64,000 nt of DNA from Drechslerella dactyloides (lineage: Eukaryota > Ascomycota > Orbiliomycetes > Orbiliales > Orbiliaceae), in assembly GCA_020064725.1 (NCBI GenBank), contig JAGTWJ010000017.1, positions 1,674,001 through 1,738,000 on the forward strand, written 5' to 3'. Made by a program: the position numbers and the translations under genes. Numbering within the stretch: position 1 is the first letter of the stretch; the number at the start of each line of letters is the position of its first letter. Below are positions 33,641-45,494 of this stretch, in pieces. The notes under the pieces were generated by a model that saw only the letters and a program-made list of their open reading frames with translations, was not told the DNA's origin and did not search any database.

Positions 33641-34971
33641 GGGGACGTCTGTATCGTGGGACGGAGGCGGGAGACGAAGGCGGACTGAGACCGGCGTATT
33701 CCACCGGCAGGGCGGCCTACCGGGACATCCAGTCGGCGGGGGGAGGCAGGCGGGAAACGAGTGTCGCTGTCGGTCGTGAAGCTGTCCAGGAAGGGGTCCC
33801 GCGAGCGAGTTCACGTTTCGCGAAGGGCTGCAGCTGTTTGGTGCCCGGCCGCGCGCCGCGCCGCGTTGCGTTGCGACTGTTTGGCCGGCGGCGTCGCTTA
33901 GTCACGGCTTAGCTAAGCTGGCTGGCGGTGGGGCCATCCACGCAGCACCCCCCAAAAGAACTGGTAAGCGCAAGGACCGGCAAGTGCTGGGAAGTGCTTA
34001 TAGCATCGAAGCAGATGCTGTAATCGACGGCTCCCACGGCAGCGCGCCGCGGCAAAGCGCGGCTGGGGCCAGGGACCGCGGGGCCCGTTCCTGGACCCTG
34101 AGAGGGAGCTGCTGCTGTTGGCGATGGGCTGGCTGGCCGGGCCTGCCTGCATGCACCCCGCATCCTGCCTGCAAGGGAAACCGCCAAACTCGGACAGGAC
34201 CCAAGGAAGCAACGTCTGTAATGTACATGTAATGTACGTAAGTGCGACGCCGACCAGCAGATGCACACCCCACGCCGCGCCAGACGTCTGTCATTGGACG
34301 AAACGGCGGATCGAGGAACACCGACATCCAGCAGCTTCAAGCTTCAACGGACACGCGAGCCCGACAGAAGTACAGCACAGCACGTACACACCACGGCCGG
34401 CCTCCCACCGAGCTCCTCCCACCGGCGTGCGATATCGTGGGACCGGACCACGTCCGCTGCTCGAACTCGTTCCGATGGCCGCTGCGCCGGGCGAAGGGGT
34501 CACGAACGGTAGCTGTGATGCATGGTGACGGCCGTCCCGACGGGGGCCCGTCGTGGGGCAAGATGCGAGGGATGCGGGATACTTGGTATCACAACGTACA
34601 ACCAGCGCAGGCCACCTGTACCACCACCGCTCCGGCGTCCGATAAACGGCAAAGGCCGCGAGCGGCGGAGCGCTCGAGAGATTCATCCGGCGTCCTCGAC
34701 CAGGTTTAAGGTATTTACCCTCGCGCTCCTCCCTCTGAGACAGTCGCACCTTTTGCTTCCCGCTCGTCGTCCTTCTTCTCCCTCTTCTCGCTCGTTCCGT
34801 TAGCTCTCCGCCAGCTATCACCATCCCGCATCCGACATCGCCCGTATCTTTCGCATCTCCCACCCGCAAATTTTGCATCAAAGCAAATTGCATTCGCAGC
34901 ACCACCCCAAACCCACCGCCACCCGATCCGCTGCTCTCCCATATCACCTCTCTCGAAAACAGACTTCAGAC
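33641..34971. promoter_or_regulatory. Divergent promoter region zinc-ribbon gene / asparagine synthetase
   Basis: 1.3 kb, GC-rich, without a supported gene; the many ORFs here are composition shadows. A CT-rich stretch at about 34730-34860 is the probable leader of the synthetase gene. I did not see a TGACTCA general-control site. Confidence 0.5.
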
Positions 34972-37407
34972 ATGTGTGGAATATTCTGCTCTCATAGGGT
35001 AAGAAATTTCGAACCGTCAGCCTTTTTTCCTTTTTTTTTTTTTTTTTTTTTTTTTTTGGCCGTCCGTCCATCAACCCGTCGCTGACCAGTTTTGCGCCGC
35101 CCAACAAACAGCATCCCGATGTCAACGGCTTCAAACCTCAGGCGCTTCAACTAGCAAAAGCGTACGTAGGGACCGCGACCATCCGCCACCCATCCTGTTT
35201 GTATGCATTGCCGTATCACTCATATTCTGGCCGTATTCTTTCTACGTAGCATCCGCCATCGAGGCCCGGACTGGAGTAAGTCGAGTCACACAGAGTTTAG
35301 GCCCAAGTTGAGCTTCCAGCAACTGACCCGGGCTTGGCCGCAGGCGGAAATATCATCTCCAACAACACAAGTATGTCTGGCCAAATACCACATCCAGCCG
35401 TTCAGCTGGTCGAAGCACGATGAACCCATCTAATCCAATCTTTGGCAGTTCTGGCCCACGAGCGCCTCAGCATTGTCGGTCTCGGTAAGCATATCGTCCG
35501 ATGCCCAAACTCCAACAACGCCCTCGTCGTTCTAATAAAGCGCCGCACATCAGATACCGGAGCACAGCCTCTAACGAACGAGGATGACACTTTGATTCTC
35601 GCTGTCAACGGGGAGATTTATAACCACCGGGTCATTCGTAAAGGCTTCGGTGACAAATACAAGTTCAAGACCCACTCCGATTGTGAAGTCATTCTCTATC
35701 TGGTACGAAGAACCCCATCTCCAGCCTGGACGGACAACATAGACTCTCCTTACCTTCCCCCACCCCCCCCACAAGATCGATTGCGATAGTACCATCTACT
35801 AACACAAACCCATAGTACGCTGAATATGGCATCGAAGCACCGAAAATGCTGGATGGCATGTTCTCGTTCGTCCTATATGACTCCAAGAAGGATAGAGTGG
35901 TCGCAGCCCGCGATCCTATCGGAATCACGACATTCTACCAGGGCTGGAATTCGTCGCAGCCGGAAACCGTATACTTCGCATCTGAGCTGAAGTGCTTGCA
36001 CCCCGTTTGTGACAAAATCATTTCCTTCCCACCCGGTCATGTCTACGACTCTGCTACACAGATGACCACCCGGTATTTTCAGCCCAAGTGGTGGGATGCC
36101 AGCTTGGTCCCCGAGACCCCGCTCAACTTGCAGCATATCCGAACCACGCTCGAAACATCCGTGAGGAAACGCTTGATGGCCGAAGTTCCCTATGGGGTTC
36201 TGCTATCGGGAGGCTTGGACTCCAGTCTCATCGCTTCCATCGCAGCTAGGGAAACTCGCACCGGGTCAGATGCAAACGGCCATGTGGACTCTCAAAAGTC
36301 TGCCGATAATCTCGTAGGTATTGATGACCAGGGCCACCTTAGAACTGTGAGCAAATATCAGCGCTTGCAGTCATTCTCCATCGGTCTTCCGGGCTCGCCG
36401 GACGGTATCGCTGCCCAAAAAGTTGCCGATTTCCTGGGAACCGAACATCACAACTACACATTCACGATACAAGAAGGTCTAGATGCACTACGCGATGTGA
36501 TATACCACCTGGAAACTTATGATGTTACGACTATCAGAGCATCGACTCCGATGTACCTCCTGAGCAGAAAGATCAAGGCACATGGGGTAAAGATGGTCCT
36601 CAGTGGCGAAGGCAGTGATGAGATATTCGGGGGCTACTTGTACTTCCATGCCGCTCCTGACAAGAGTGCTTTCCACGAAGAAACCGTCAAGCGTGTCAAA
36701 AACCTACATCTCGCCGATTGCTTGAGAGCTAACAAATCTACATCTGCCTGGGGTTTGGAGGCACGGGTTCCCTTTCTCGACAAAGATGTACGAACCTTCA
36801 TCCTTCCCTTCGATCGAAAATTGAAAACATCTAGCTCACGTCGTCATTTCCCAGTTTCTGGAAGTTGCGTTGGGTTTTGATCCCAAAGAGAAGATGATCA
36901 ATGGCGAGCGAATAGAGAAGTGGGTTCTCAGAGCGGCATTCGATACCAGTTCCGATCCAGATGCAGAGCCATATCTGCCCAAGGAAATTCTTTGGAGGCA
37001 GAAAGAACAGTTTAGTGATGGCGTTGGTTACGGATGGATTGACGCCTTGAAGGTACCATAACCCTACTAATGTGGGAGTCAGACCCTTTTGGCTAACACC
37101 GTCCAGGATACTGCCGCTGCTCACATCAGCGACGAAGCGTTCGCGAACCGTGAAAATATCTGGAAAACCGATGTCCCTGATACTAAGGAGGCGTACGTTG
37201 AAGATTCCAGTCTGTTCTGGCTCTGATTCCGCTGACCTGCAAAATAGATACTGGTACCGTCAAATGTTCGACGAGCAATTCCCCGAACAGTGCGCGTCTA
37301 CCGTCATGCGGTGGACACCAACGTGGTCGAAGCAAACAGACCCTAGCGGAAGGTATTTATTCGACCATGAAACAAATACGAAAATGTGGAGAGAAACCCG
37401 TCGCTGA
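34972..37407 (+). CDS. ASN1: Asparagine synthetase (glutamine-hydrolysing)
   Basis: Makes asparagine from aspartate, ATP and glutamine in the cytosol. Ten exons: 34972-34998, 35112-35161, 35250-35275, 35344-35370, 35449-35484, 35554-35702, 35816-36787, 36855-37052, 37107-37192 and 37248-37407; 576 aa. The glutaminase domain starts MCGIF with nucleophile C2, followed by RHRGPDWSG, HERLSIVGL and VNGEIYN. The synthetase domain has the ATP-binding loop LLSGGLDSSL and the blocks SGEGSDEIFGGYLYFH, EARVPFLDKD and RQKEQFSDGVGYGWID. It ends in RWTPTWSKQTDPSGR plus a short tail. The 5' end is split into five exons of 26-50 nt; each junction restores the family sequence. A run of 24 T within intron 1 (about 35033-35056) may be length-variable. 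Confidence 0.96.
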
Positions 37408-38097
37408 CCTCGGCTACGTGACAGAGCAATATCTACCCATGTCGCAAAGTATCAACATGCGTAGCCCTCGTTGAAAATTTTATCAGGTATAATCTGAATG
37501 CTCGTATCGGGCAGATTACGGCTCTGATGCTTCGATTCATAGGGGCGGTCGAGGTGGTCATTGTTACGGATATAGGCGCAATTTACGAAGTACTATAGAC
37601 TCGTGTTACAAAGCTGAGATACAACTGTGAGAATGCTAGAACAATTAATATAACCCAATCGAGAAGTATAACGCTAGTTACTCCGGGATCGTTTTGAGAG
37701 GTCTGAGATATTGCGCAATTGCATCGTGATCCTTGGCAAAGCGTTCAGTAATTAGATCGTTTTGTAGCCTTGAGGCCTCTCGGTCGTACCTTATTTAGAA
37801 CTTGGCTCAGCCGCTGAGCACCTGCCCGACCGGCTCGCGTCATAACCATAGACTCGACAAAGTGACACCGTTGATGCACATTTGTTCATCTGACTTGCTC
37901 GCCTCGGCAAGGCGCCAATAGTGGGCCCTGCTGGTTCCTGCATGCCTGGCTGGCTATACATCGCCCCTGACCGATCGCGCGTTAAATAACGCGGGACCTC
38001 TTGTCAGCCCACGGCATGCATCTCATCTAGCCTCCTATCACAACAAATGCGACCGACAGCAGTCCTCATCTACACCGATACTTGACATACCGGCAGG
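37408..38097. other. Intergenic region before the membrane protein gene
   Basis: 690 bp, tandem orientation of the flanking genes. No gene or clear motif seen; the distal part presumably holds the promoter of the next gene. Confidence 0.5.
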
Positions 38098-38853
38098 ATG
38101 AAACTGACGTCCACGGCCCACCCGGCGCAGGAACTATTGCCAAGATTGCTGCTTATCGTTAGCGCATTACCACAGCTAATAAACTGTCTTCTCTTGAGTG
38201 AAAATCCTCAGCGGAGGCAAGCTCCCAATGCCGACGGTGCTGTTCCGTCGCTGTCCGGCGCGACGACGCCCGTTCCGTCGGGCGGCGCGCCGCAAAACCC
38301 TCCCTTCGGCAACTTTACAACGACCAGCTCCTCTCTCTCTTCTGCGCAGCCCACCGATCCTATAGACTCCAGCCAGCCCGAGCTCACAAGCACCATCACT
38401 AGAGTACCCATTACCACCCAGGTGACCGTCACTCATGTTGTCACCGACGAGTCTGGCAGACCCTCTACGAGCATCGATATCGTGCCGACCACAACGATGA
38501 TACCATCCGACGACCCCTCTTTGGCGAATGGAGGCGACTCTAATGCTGCGTCTGGAGTCACCCCGCAACAGAAAAAGATCATCATCGGGGTCGTGGTCAG
38601 CATCGTCGGCGTTCTATCGATTGCAGGCATCGCAGGAGTCATCTGGCGCATATGGTTTACCCGGCGAGGAGGAAACGAGGAAGGCCATCCTCCGAGCAAA
38701 AAGGCCTCCGTCCCAGTCTCGTTGTCCAGGTCCAGCATGCATACCAGCGATGGTATCACGCATACTAGTAGTGGTAGCGGTGGCGGCGGCGGCGGCGGCG
38801 GCGGTGCAGAGTACAGGAAGAAACCAGGTTTCGGACCATCCTCGAACTTTTAA
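38098..38853 (+). CDS. Single-span membrane protein with Ser/Thr-rich ectodomain (Mid2/Skg6-like architecture)
   Basis: Single exon, 251 aa. An N-terminal hydrophobic stretch (LLPRLLLIVSALPQLINCLL, about residues 13-32) is a signal peptide or anchor. Residues 35-155 are rich in Ser, Thr and Pro, suiting heavy O-mannosylation. One membrane span follows at about 161-184 (IIIGVVVSIVGVLSIAGIAG), then a basic stop-transfer (RIWFTRRGG) and a short cytoplasmic tail with a polyglycine run (GSGGGGGGGGG). This is the layout of fungal wall-stress sensors and Skg6/Axl2-type proteins, but no WSC or other named ectodomain is present, so the role is inferred from architecture only. The GGC repeat encoding polyglycine may be length-variable. 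Confidence 0.72.
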   Translation: MKLTSTAHPAQELLPRLLLIVSALPQLINCLLLSENPQRRQAPNADGAVPSLSGATTPVPSGGAPQNPPFGNFTTTSSSLSSAQPTDPIDSSQPELTSTITRVPITTQVTVTHVVTDESGRPSTSIDIVPTTTMIPSDDPSLANGGDSNAASGVTPQQKKIIIGVVVSIVGVLSIAGIAGVIWRIWFTRRGGNEEGHPPSKKASVPVSLSRSSMHTSDGITHTSSGSGGGGGGGGGAEYRKKPGFGPSSNF

Positions 38854-39181
38854 ATCGCTCGCCACGTTCACCTGCCGTCCCAAGGAGAATGGAGAACAAC
38901 ATCCTACAGTAACTACAGTCCCGAACATATATACCTACCGCATATACCGGGCCGCTATCGCCCCGAATCCTCAAAGGCGCATTCGCAGTTCCAACGGTTC
39001 CACCTAGCACCTGGCCTGTCTACAAATTAAACTTCGGTATCAAACTTTCGAGCTTTCCCCTGCGCTGATCAACTTCAACACAGCAAGTTGATTCGCGGCA
39101 ACATTTTATCATGTCTGCATGCACGAGATTGCTCCGGTGACCTTTTTTTCGCTGACGCGAAGACCCAGTTTCCGAGAAGAA
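38854..39181. other. Convergent intergenic region
   Basis: 328 bp between the stops of the membrane protein gene and CCE1. Nothing recognised. Confidence 0.6.
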
Positions 39182-40126
39182 TCAGCCGTTCCCTCCCTGC
39201 AATCGTTCCATCGTCTCTAGCCTGTTCTGCTCCCAACGAATAATTCCAAGCCCTTGTAAAAGGCAATCTGCCAGATCATCAAGCTTTTCAACTGTATGTT
39301 TGGGCCTTGCCGACGTTTTTATGAACATGGATGTCGTCTCAGTTATCATGTCGTTCTTTCTGTCGTATTTTACAGCATTGCCATCCGCCAACCACATCCT
39401 AACTAATTTTACCTTCAGTGGCTTGGTTGCACTCCCAGTCCTAACACCTTGTAGCAACCCATACCGGTTGAGCCAGAATGCTGTCGTTCGTTGCGGACAG
39501 ATGCTACAGATCAGCCCGCGTTCCCAGATCCCTTCCTCCTGCAGCACCCTGAGAGCAGCATGAAGCATTGCTTCGAGCTTATTGACTCTGATGGTCCACT
39601 CCTGGACCGCGGCAGAGCCCATCGTCCGATATCTCTGCTTTTCAATGGCGATGATGGTAGGCTTGTACGCTGTCACAAGATGTCGCGCCAGACCAGTGGC
39701 TAGAGGCGATAGAGAAACAGCCGAGAAGTCAAATTTCTCGCCTTCAACAGCCCTTGGAGAGTGATGTTCTTTTGACTCCATGGTAGAATTGGGCGAAAAG
39801 TTGAAAAGCGAGAATCTTTGCCAGGCCAGGATCTCGGGCAAGAGCGCCTCGCCAGAAGGAAGGTCGTTTGGGGGCACCTTCAGCAAGCTTAGGGCAAGAT
39901 TCTTGATTCCCATGTCGAGGCTAAGGATGCGGTGCTCAGTCGGCTGCATTTTCGCTGGAGCAAGCGCACCAGAGCTCGCCCGTTGGAAAACAGTCAGTCT
40001 TGATTGGGGGACCCTGGCTTGTATCTGTTCAGCCATCGCGGCCTTCGTGCCGGACACAGGCCATCCGCATTTCAAGAGGATTTCTTTAAGTTCCGAGTTT
40101 CGCATGGAAAGGAGCCGTTGCTGCAT
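39182..40126 (-). CDS. CCE1: Mitochondrial Holliday junction resolvase (Cce1/Ydc2)
   Basis: Cuts four-way junctions in mitochondrial DNA. Single exon, 314 aa. A SAP-like DNA-binding helix pair lies at about residues 8-40 (MRNSELKEILLKCGWPVSGT). The RNase H-fold catalytic domain follows: ILSLDMGIKNLALSLL (D71), PTIIAIEKQRYRT (E162) and EKLDDLADCLLQG (D283, D284, D287), which together supply the acidic active site. It is the right length for the family. The N-terminus before the SAP region is only seven residues, so the import signal must be cryptic or lie in an unannotated upstream exon. It diverges from GLR1. Confidence 0.92.
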   Translation of the reverse strand: MQQRLLSMRNSELKEILLKCGWPVSGTKAAMAEQIQARVPQSRLTVFQRASSGALAPAKMQPTEHRILSLDMGIKNLALSLLKVPPNDLPSGEALLPEILAWQRFSLFNFSPNSTMESKEHHSPRAVEGEKFDFSAVSLSPLATGLARHLVTAYKPTIIAIEKQRYRTMGSAAVQEWTIRVNKLEAMLHAALRVLQEEGIWERGLICSICPQRTTAFWLNRYGLLQGVRTGSATKPLKVKLVRMWLADGNAVKYDRKNDMITETTSMFIKTSARPKHTVEKLDDLADCLLQGLGIIRWEQNRLETMERLQGGNG

Positions 40127-41014
40127 TTTATCAAGTCGGGCGAGTCAGAAACACTTTCATACAGAACCGTTAGCTACTTCAGCGCGAGTCGGCGTATGAA
40201 TATACCCTAATGCTAATGATAATTCACACCGATTTTTGCAAATGCTTCGTGAAACGTACCTTTCCAATTCACACTCCTCTCGGCGCGGTTATCTCATGGC
40301 AGAAGTATCGCAACGATGGCGATAGCAGGGTATGGTATGTGCAGGTGCATGAACATGTGTGCATGCATGAACGCGTGGGCCTATTTTTGAGCTCTGCAGC
40401 TGTCCGGTAGAGAATCGAATGCAAGTCTGCTTTCGGATGAGCGCGGGAGGCATGTGCTGAAGGCTACAATTAGCGTACGGTCCCCGAAATTAGGACGACT
40501 CCTTGCGTCCAGTCTCTTCCTCACCTGCCAGGTTTGTCACAACATGCTGTCGCGAGGTCGTGGTAGATGCTTCGGCTCGTGCGTTGCGAGAAAGCAGCCC
40601 TGCTTTCTTGGTCTTCTTCTTGCGAGGAAAGACATGGGGAGCCCTGGCGGCAGGAAGGTGGGGCGGTATCGGCATTGCGAACAGCCCGCCGTTGAGTAAT
40701 CACCGACTCCGTCGTCCTCGAAACCCTGTGCAGATTGGCCTGTTGGGTTCTGGGCACCCTGCTTACTCAACCTGATCCTTATCGCGGGGAGGTTTAAGTT
40801 CGATCTGTCCCGGAGCGGGGTTTCCTCGATGCAGCTAGAAACCTAGCCTTCGATTCCTTCGAGCAGCTCTAGCATCACCACCAACTCTCATCAACCTCCC
40901 ATCCATCACAAGGCCAGCATATCAGTAATCGCAAATCTGTTTGCCTCAAGTTCTGCACGTCGCCTGCCAATCGCGGCATCACGCTTGTCTTCAGTAAGAC
41001 GACAGCTTACAGGC
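40127..41014. promoter_or_regulatory. Divergent promoter region CCE1 / GLR1, with an ATG-less leader frame
   Basis: 888 bp. No separate gene. The last 168 bp (40847-41014) are open in frame with GLR1 but contain no ATG; see the findings. Confidence 0.55.
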
Positions 41015-42698
41015 ATGGCGCCGATCTCGAAGTTCGAGGAATACGACTTTCTGGTCATTGGTGGTGGTAGCGGTGGCTTGGGAGCAGCCCGTAGGGCGGC
41101 GAGCAAGTACGGCCAAAAAGTTGCCATCGTGGAGAAGAGTGGCCGATTGGGAGGCACCTGTGTTAATGTCGGGTACAGCCTCCGCGCCCAGATAATCATT
41201 ACCCATTTGTTACGTAGACGCCCTGGCTGACATCTCGCTGCCGATAGATGTGTTCCCAAGAAAATATGTTGGAACGCTGCTACGATCGCGGAGACCCTGC
41301 ATGATGCGGCTGGCTATGGGTTCAAAATTGAGCAAAAGGAGCCCTTCGACTGGACTGGCTTCAAGCATAAACGGGATGCATATATCAAACGCCTTAATGG
41401 GATATACGAAAGGAATCTGGACAAGGACAGTGTTGAGTACATCTCTGCACACGCAAGCCTTGTATCAAACACCGAGGTCGTTCTCAAATCTATCGACGGC
41501 TCCGAAGAAAGCAAAACGGTCAGGGCGAAGAAAATCTTGATTGCAACTGGTATCTGCTTTCTCCATCCCGTACCATCTACTTGTCGGCCCCCACAATATA
41601 CTGATTTTTCCAAGGCGGCTATCCGATAGTTCCTACCCAAATACCCGGGGCGGAGCTGGGTATCACAAGTGACGGCTTCTTTGATCTAGAGACTCTGCCG
41701 AAAAAAGTGGCTCTGGTTGGTGCCGGATACATCGCCGTTGAGCTCGCTGGGATCTTCAACGCTCTGGGATCGGAGACCCATTTATTCATCCGGGGAGAAA
41801 CTTTCCTCCGAAAGTTTGATCCTATGATCCAAGAAGTTCTCACCAATCACTATAGCAAGTTGGGGATCCATATCCATAAAAACTCGAAAGCATTCAAGAA
41901 CATTGAAAAGACCGGCTCTGGCTCGTTAAAGCTTCGTGGAGAAGGGGACGAGGCAGAGTTGGAAGTTGATGCACTTTTATGGGCAATAGGCCGCGCACCG
42001 CAGGTCGAGGGTCTTGGTCTCGATAAGATTGGTATTGCGACCGACGAGCATGGGATGGTCCAGGTTGATGAGTATCAGAACACGAACCTGGAGAATATCT
42101 ATGCGCTGGGTGATGTGTGCGGAAAGGTAGAATTAACACCAGGTGAGGGCCATATACGATCGCGAGTGACATATGACAGCCTTAAGGTTTCTAATAAGGT
42201 CGACCATCTAGTTGCAATCGCCGCGGGCAGGCGGCTCGCAGAACGCCTGTTTGGCCCCCAGGAATTTTCGACAAGGAAGCTTGTTTATGAGAACATACCT
42301 TCTGTCGTTTTTGCGCATCCCGAGGTGGGGGCCATCGGGCTTACCGAGCCACAGGCCAGGGAACAATACGGCGACGCAAACATCAAGATTTACAAGTCAT
42401 CCTTTGTAGCCATGTACTATGCGATGCTGGAGAACAAAGGGCCAACCTCGTACAAGCTTATCTGTGTTGGACCAGAAGAGCGGGTTGTTGGGCTTCATAT
42501 CCTCGGCCTGGGGAGTGCCGAAATGCTTCAAGGATTCGGGGTAGCAATCAAGATGGGGGCGACAAAGGCGGATTTCGATAACTGTGTCGCCATCCACCCT
42601 ACGAGCGCCGAAGAACTGGTGAGAACCATTGCATTCCTCCCCGACACGGCGGAGATGCGCATCGATGCTGACGGCTGTCCCAGGTTACGATGACGTAA
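41015..42698 (+). CDS. GLR1: Glutathione reductase
   Basis: Flavoprotein that reduces glutathione disulfide with NADPH. Exons 41015-41172, 41248-41549, 41615-42142, 42212-42618 and 42684-42698; 469 aa, the family length. FAD site YDFLVIGGGSGGLGAARRAA; redox disulfide C49/C54 in GGTCVNVGCVPKK, split by intron 1; NADPH fold VALVGAGYIAVELAG; second FAD site IYALGDVCGK; dimer-interface catalytic HPTSAEE. Two introns are easy to miss because they are stop-free in frame: 42143-42211 (gives KVELTP-VAIAAGRRLAERL) and 42619-42683, whose removal gives the canonical ending EELVTMT; reading through it would add a 20-residue non-conserved tail. The start codon has context ggcATGG. An arginine-rich in-frame leader upstream may encode a mitochondrial form. 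Confidence 0.96.
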
Positions 42699-43336
42699 GC
42701 GTGCGCTTGTTTGGCGGCTTGGCAGGTTTCTGCGGGGAACGATTGCCGCGCAAGTTAGGGTTTGTCGCTTGGTTCGTTAGGGCTTTCGGACGACACGACG
42801 AACGACGGGTTTTGTTGCGACCGTGTTTTGTGTGGGGCCTCTGTCCTCTCAACGCAGCGGGACCAGGACCTCGTTTACGTAAGCCACCACGTTTGGCCGA
42901 TAGCACGGTAATTGAAGAGGGAGATGCCTCAGATAGCGGAATGTGGGTGTAGAGACGTTAGATGGATTCCAAGCCTGTGACCGGCTCAGCTCTTGCGTTG
43001 TTGTTTGCTCTTTACAGTCTACAGTTTGAGGAATCAAATCGAAAGAATTAAATAAAAAAAAAAATCCGAGTTTGTAGCGAGGTGCCCACACAAAACCCAC
43101 CACTAGAAAATTGCCGCCGCCCACTTTGAGCATCCACCGTTCCCATCGCCGCCACCACAGTATTCTCACCCACTATCCTATATACCCGATTGCACCGTCG
43201 CCGTAAGTCAGCGAACACCTTTACGTCTCGTCACCGTCGTACCATCCTCGTGTAGCCACTTGCTAACTCACATCGACCACCCAGGCTTTAGATTCTCTCA
43301 CTCTGCCCGCCAGATTTAGTCTTGTTCATCATAAAA
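42699..43336. promoter_or_regulatory. Intergenic and promoter region of RPP1
   Basis: 638 bp in tandem orientation. No gene recognised. CT-rich stretches close to 43250-43330 suit the leader of a ribosomal protein gene. Confidence 0.5.
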
Positions 43337-43878
43337 ATGGCCACCACCGAGCTTGCGGTTTCATACGCTGCCCTCATCCTGGCTGATGACGGGGTTGATG
43401 TCACAGTTGAGCCTCTCCATCTTGACGGCATCAGACCTGCGGAAACTGACGCAGGCATTTACGTTGCATCCTAGGCAGAGAAGCTACAAACCCTCCTGAA
43501 AGCCGCCGAAGTCGAGGTTGAACCGATTTGGACATCACTATTCGCAAAGGTTCGAATGTTATGCTTTTCCTTGGATGCATGTGTCGAGTATGCTCATCGT
43601 TTACTCTCATCTTCTAGGCTCTGGAAGGAAAAGACGTTAAGGACCTGCTATTAAACGTCGGCTCTGGTGGAGGTGCGCCTGCAGCTGGTGGCGCCCCCGC
43701 GGCAGCAGCGGGTGGTGCAGGAGCCGCAGAAGAGACCAAAGAGGAGGCGAAAGAAGAAGAGAAAGAGGTACCAGCCCGCACTCTTTCGATTGCAATCAGT
43801 ATTTGCAGTTTGTACTAATGCGATGGTTCCCAATTCTAGGAATCGGACGAAGATATGGGTTTCGGACTTTTCGATTAG
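43337..43878 (+). CDS. RPP1: 60S acidic ribosomal protein P1
   Basis: Stalk protein of the large ribosomal subunit that recruits elongation factors. Exons 43337-43405, 43475-43549, 43618-43767 and 43840-43878; 110 aa. The N-terminal dimerisation helices read SYAALILADDGVDVT-AEKLQT, VEPIWTSLFAKALEGKDVKD, then LLLNVGSGGG, an Ala/Gly hinge, an acidic Lys/Glu run and the invariant tail ESDEDMGFGLFD. Donor sites of introns 1 and 2 are the weak forms gttgag and gttcga, so prediction programs may mis-splice them. P1 rather than P2 is judged from the SYAALILADDGV start. Confidence 0.96.
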
Positions 43879-44272
43879 TCGTTTCGATATTTCAGCCGCT
43901 GCATACTCTTCTTGTCGCATTTTCGTCGTACAGGGGGAATTTCTGTTTCTACTTTTCATACGCCGCCTATGCCTTTTCGTCGGCTCTCATAATCCGATAA
44001 ACATACAATCATATTCGTACCGTGCAATAGAAATGTGGCTGCGCGAACTTGCCGCCGTCAGGTAAGAACCTGAAATGTTTAGTCAAGCTCGAACAACTAG
44101 GTACAAATTCACGTGCCGCATCTGTTGTGATCAAAGGCCGCGAGCAGTTCCTATAGATCCCTACTTCAAACTGTGTCGACCCCAAGATCTTCAGAGTGGA
44201 TCTTCCAAACATACTTTCGAAGGGTGCGAATGATGATCATAAATAAATCTATGCTTTCGTCTATCAAATAAA
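43879..44272. other. Convergent intergenic region
   Basis: 394 bp between the stops of RPP1 and the PQ-loop gene. Nothing recognised. Confidence 0.6.
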
Positions 44273-45494
44273 CTATGCTGCTTGTGACGTGTATGAAGAG
44301 TCCGGCCTGACCTGTGGCAGATCATTCTTGAGTCGTCTATAATATCTAAACTGGCCGAAGATAACAAAATCTTGAACCAAAGTCCCCAGTGACCCCAGCA
44401 GCCATGGTACATTAGTTATCAAGTAATTCCTGTCCAGCGAATAACTCAATATCTAGATTTATTATTAGCCTCATGCAAATTGATGATATCTGGCACTTGG
44501 TCACAAAAACTCACGCTAGCGCCATACGTTAGGTTGCCGATAGTGGATAATATAAAGAATAGTATGGAAAGGCCATCACACGATTTTCGCTGAAAATTTT
44601 TGTAAATCTGAGGAAGGCGTGCACTAGGGTATGTCAGTGCTTTACTAAAACGGCGTTACGTGAGGGTGTAGGATATAAAGGCTTCGACCTACGTAAGATA
44701 GAAAAGGCTGCTTGCATAGCCTAAAAAGAGCGCCCCCCAAGGAGCAACTTCGTCCGATGGCGCACTACCTTTGGGACTCCAGGTACCGGTCTTCCACGCT
44801 ATTACCCAGCCAGCAACCCCCGCTGCGAGCACGACCAGAATAGAAACCGTATTCTTAATTACCTCTCGGAAAGAAGATTGAGCAGAAAAAGCTTCCGATA
44901 GGCTATCTCGTCGCCGAGTACCAGAATGTTTGTGGGAGTTCTGCGGGCCGGCGTCATGCGAACGATGGGGTTGGTCGGGGAGCAAGGGATCAGTCATGCT
45001 CGGTTCATGCTGCGGGGGCACTCGAGAACGGTGCGAGGGACGGTCGTGGACGGCGGTCCGAGGCAGGTAGTATTTGTAGTATATCAACTGCCCCAGCATT
45101 ACAGCATCAACGCCGCAGAAATATACGCCCAGTCCAATCACCGTCGAGAGTAAATTAGCCCAGATAGCACCTATGGGGGCTACATGTTAGATCGATCATT
45201 ACCAAATCTTAGACCCGATGTCCGATATCACACTTACCAACCAAATTGCAAATGTCCCCGAACAACCACATAATCAGAAAAAGTGGGCTCAGCCCTTCGA
45301 CGCTTTGGTTCCGGAAGTTCTCATATAGTTGCGGTACCTATGGGAGTGAGAGATGGGGCGAAGGTAGGGCTGTTAGTTGGCACTCGGCTACAGTCAAGCT
45401 TTTGAAGGCTGCAAGGACTTACGATCAAAAATATCCACGACGTCAGGGAGATACTCCCAAGAACACCGCTGATAGCCTCGTTTGGGGGTAGCAT
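44273..45494 (-). CDS. PQ-loop repeat membrane protein, vacuolar cationic amino acid transporter type (Ypq)
   Basis: Exons 45423-45494, 45238-45337, 44693-45170, 44515-44623 and 44273-44452; 312 aa. Two PQ-loop repeats: VPQLYENFRNQSVEGLSPLF at residues 25-44 and TARLPQIYKNFQRKSCDGLS at about 217-236. Each is preceded by a membrane span and followed by a hydrophobic segment (LIMWLFGDICNLVGAIW; ILFFILSTIGNLTYGAS). With the further spans, including VPWLLGSLGTLVQDFVIFGQ near the C-terminus, this makes the seven-helix layout of Ypq/PQLC2 lysosomal or vacuolar exporters. The loop between repeats is hydrophilic and histidine/proline-rich. Substrate is inferred from the family. Confidence 0.9.

Noticed and set aside
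33641..33814. Longer start for the zinc-ribbon gene at 33814
   Set aside because: That codon is GTG; the first ATG of the frame is 33640.
10908..37407. Secondary-metabolite gene cluster around the Zn2Cys6 regulator
   Set aside because: No synthase, transporter or tailoring enzyme set is present; neighbours are housekeeping genes.
42619..42693. Glutathione reductase ending in a 25-residue extra tail
   Set aside because: A good donor, gctgac branch point and cccag acceptor define an intron whose removal gives the normal family ending.
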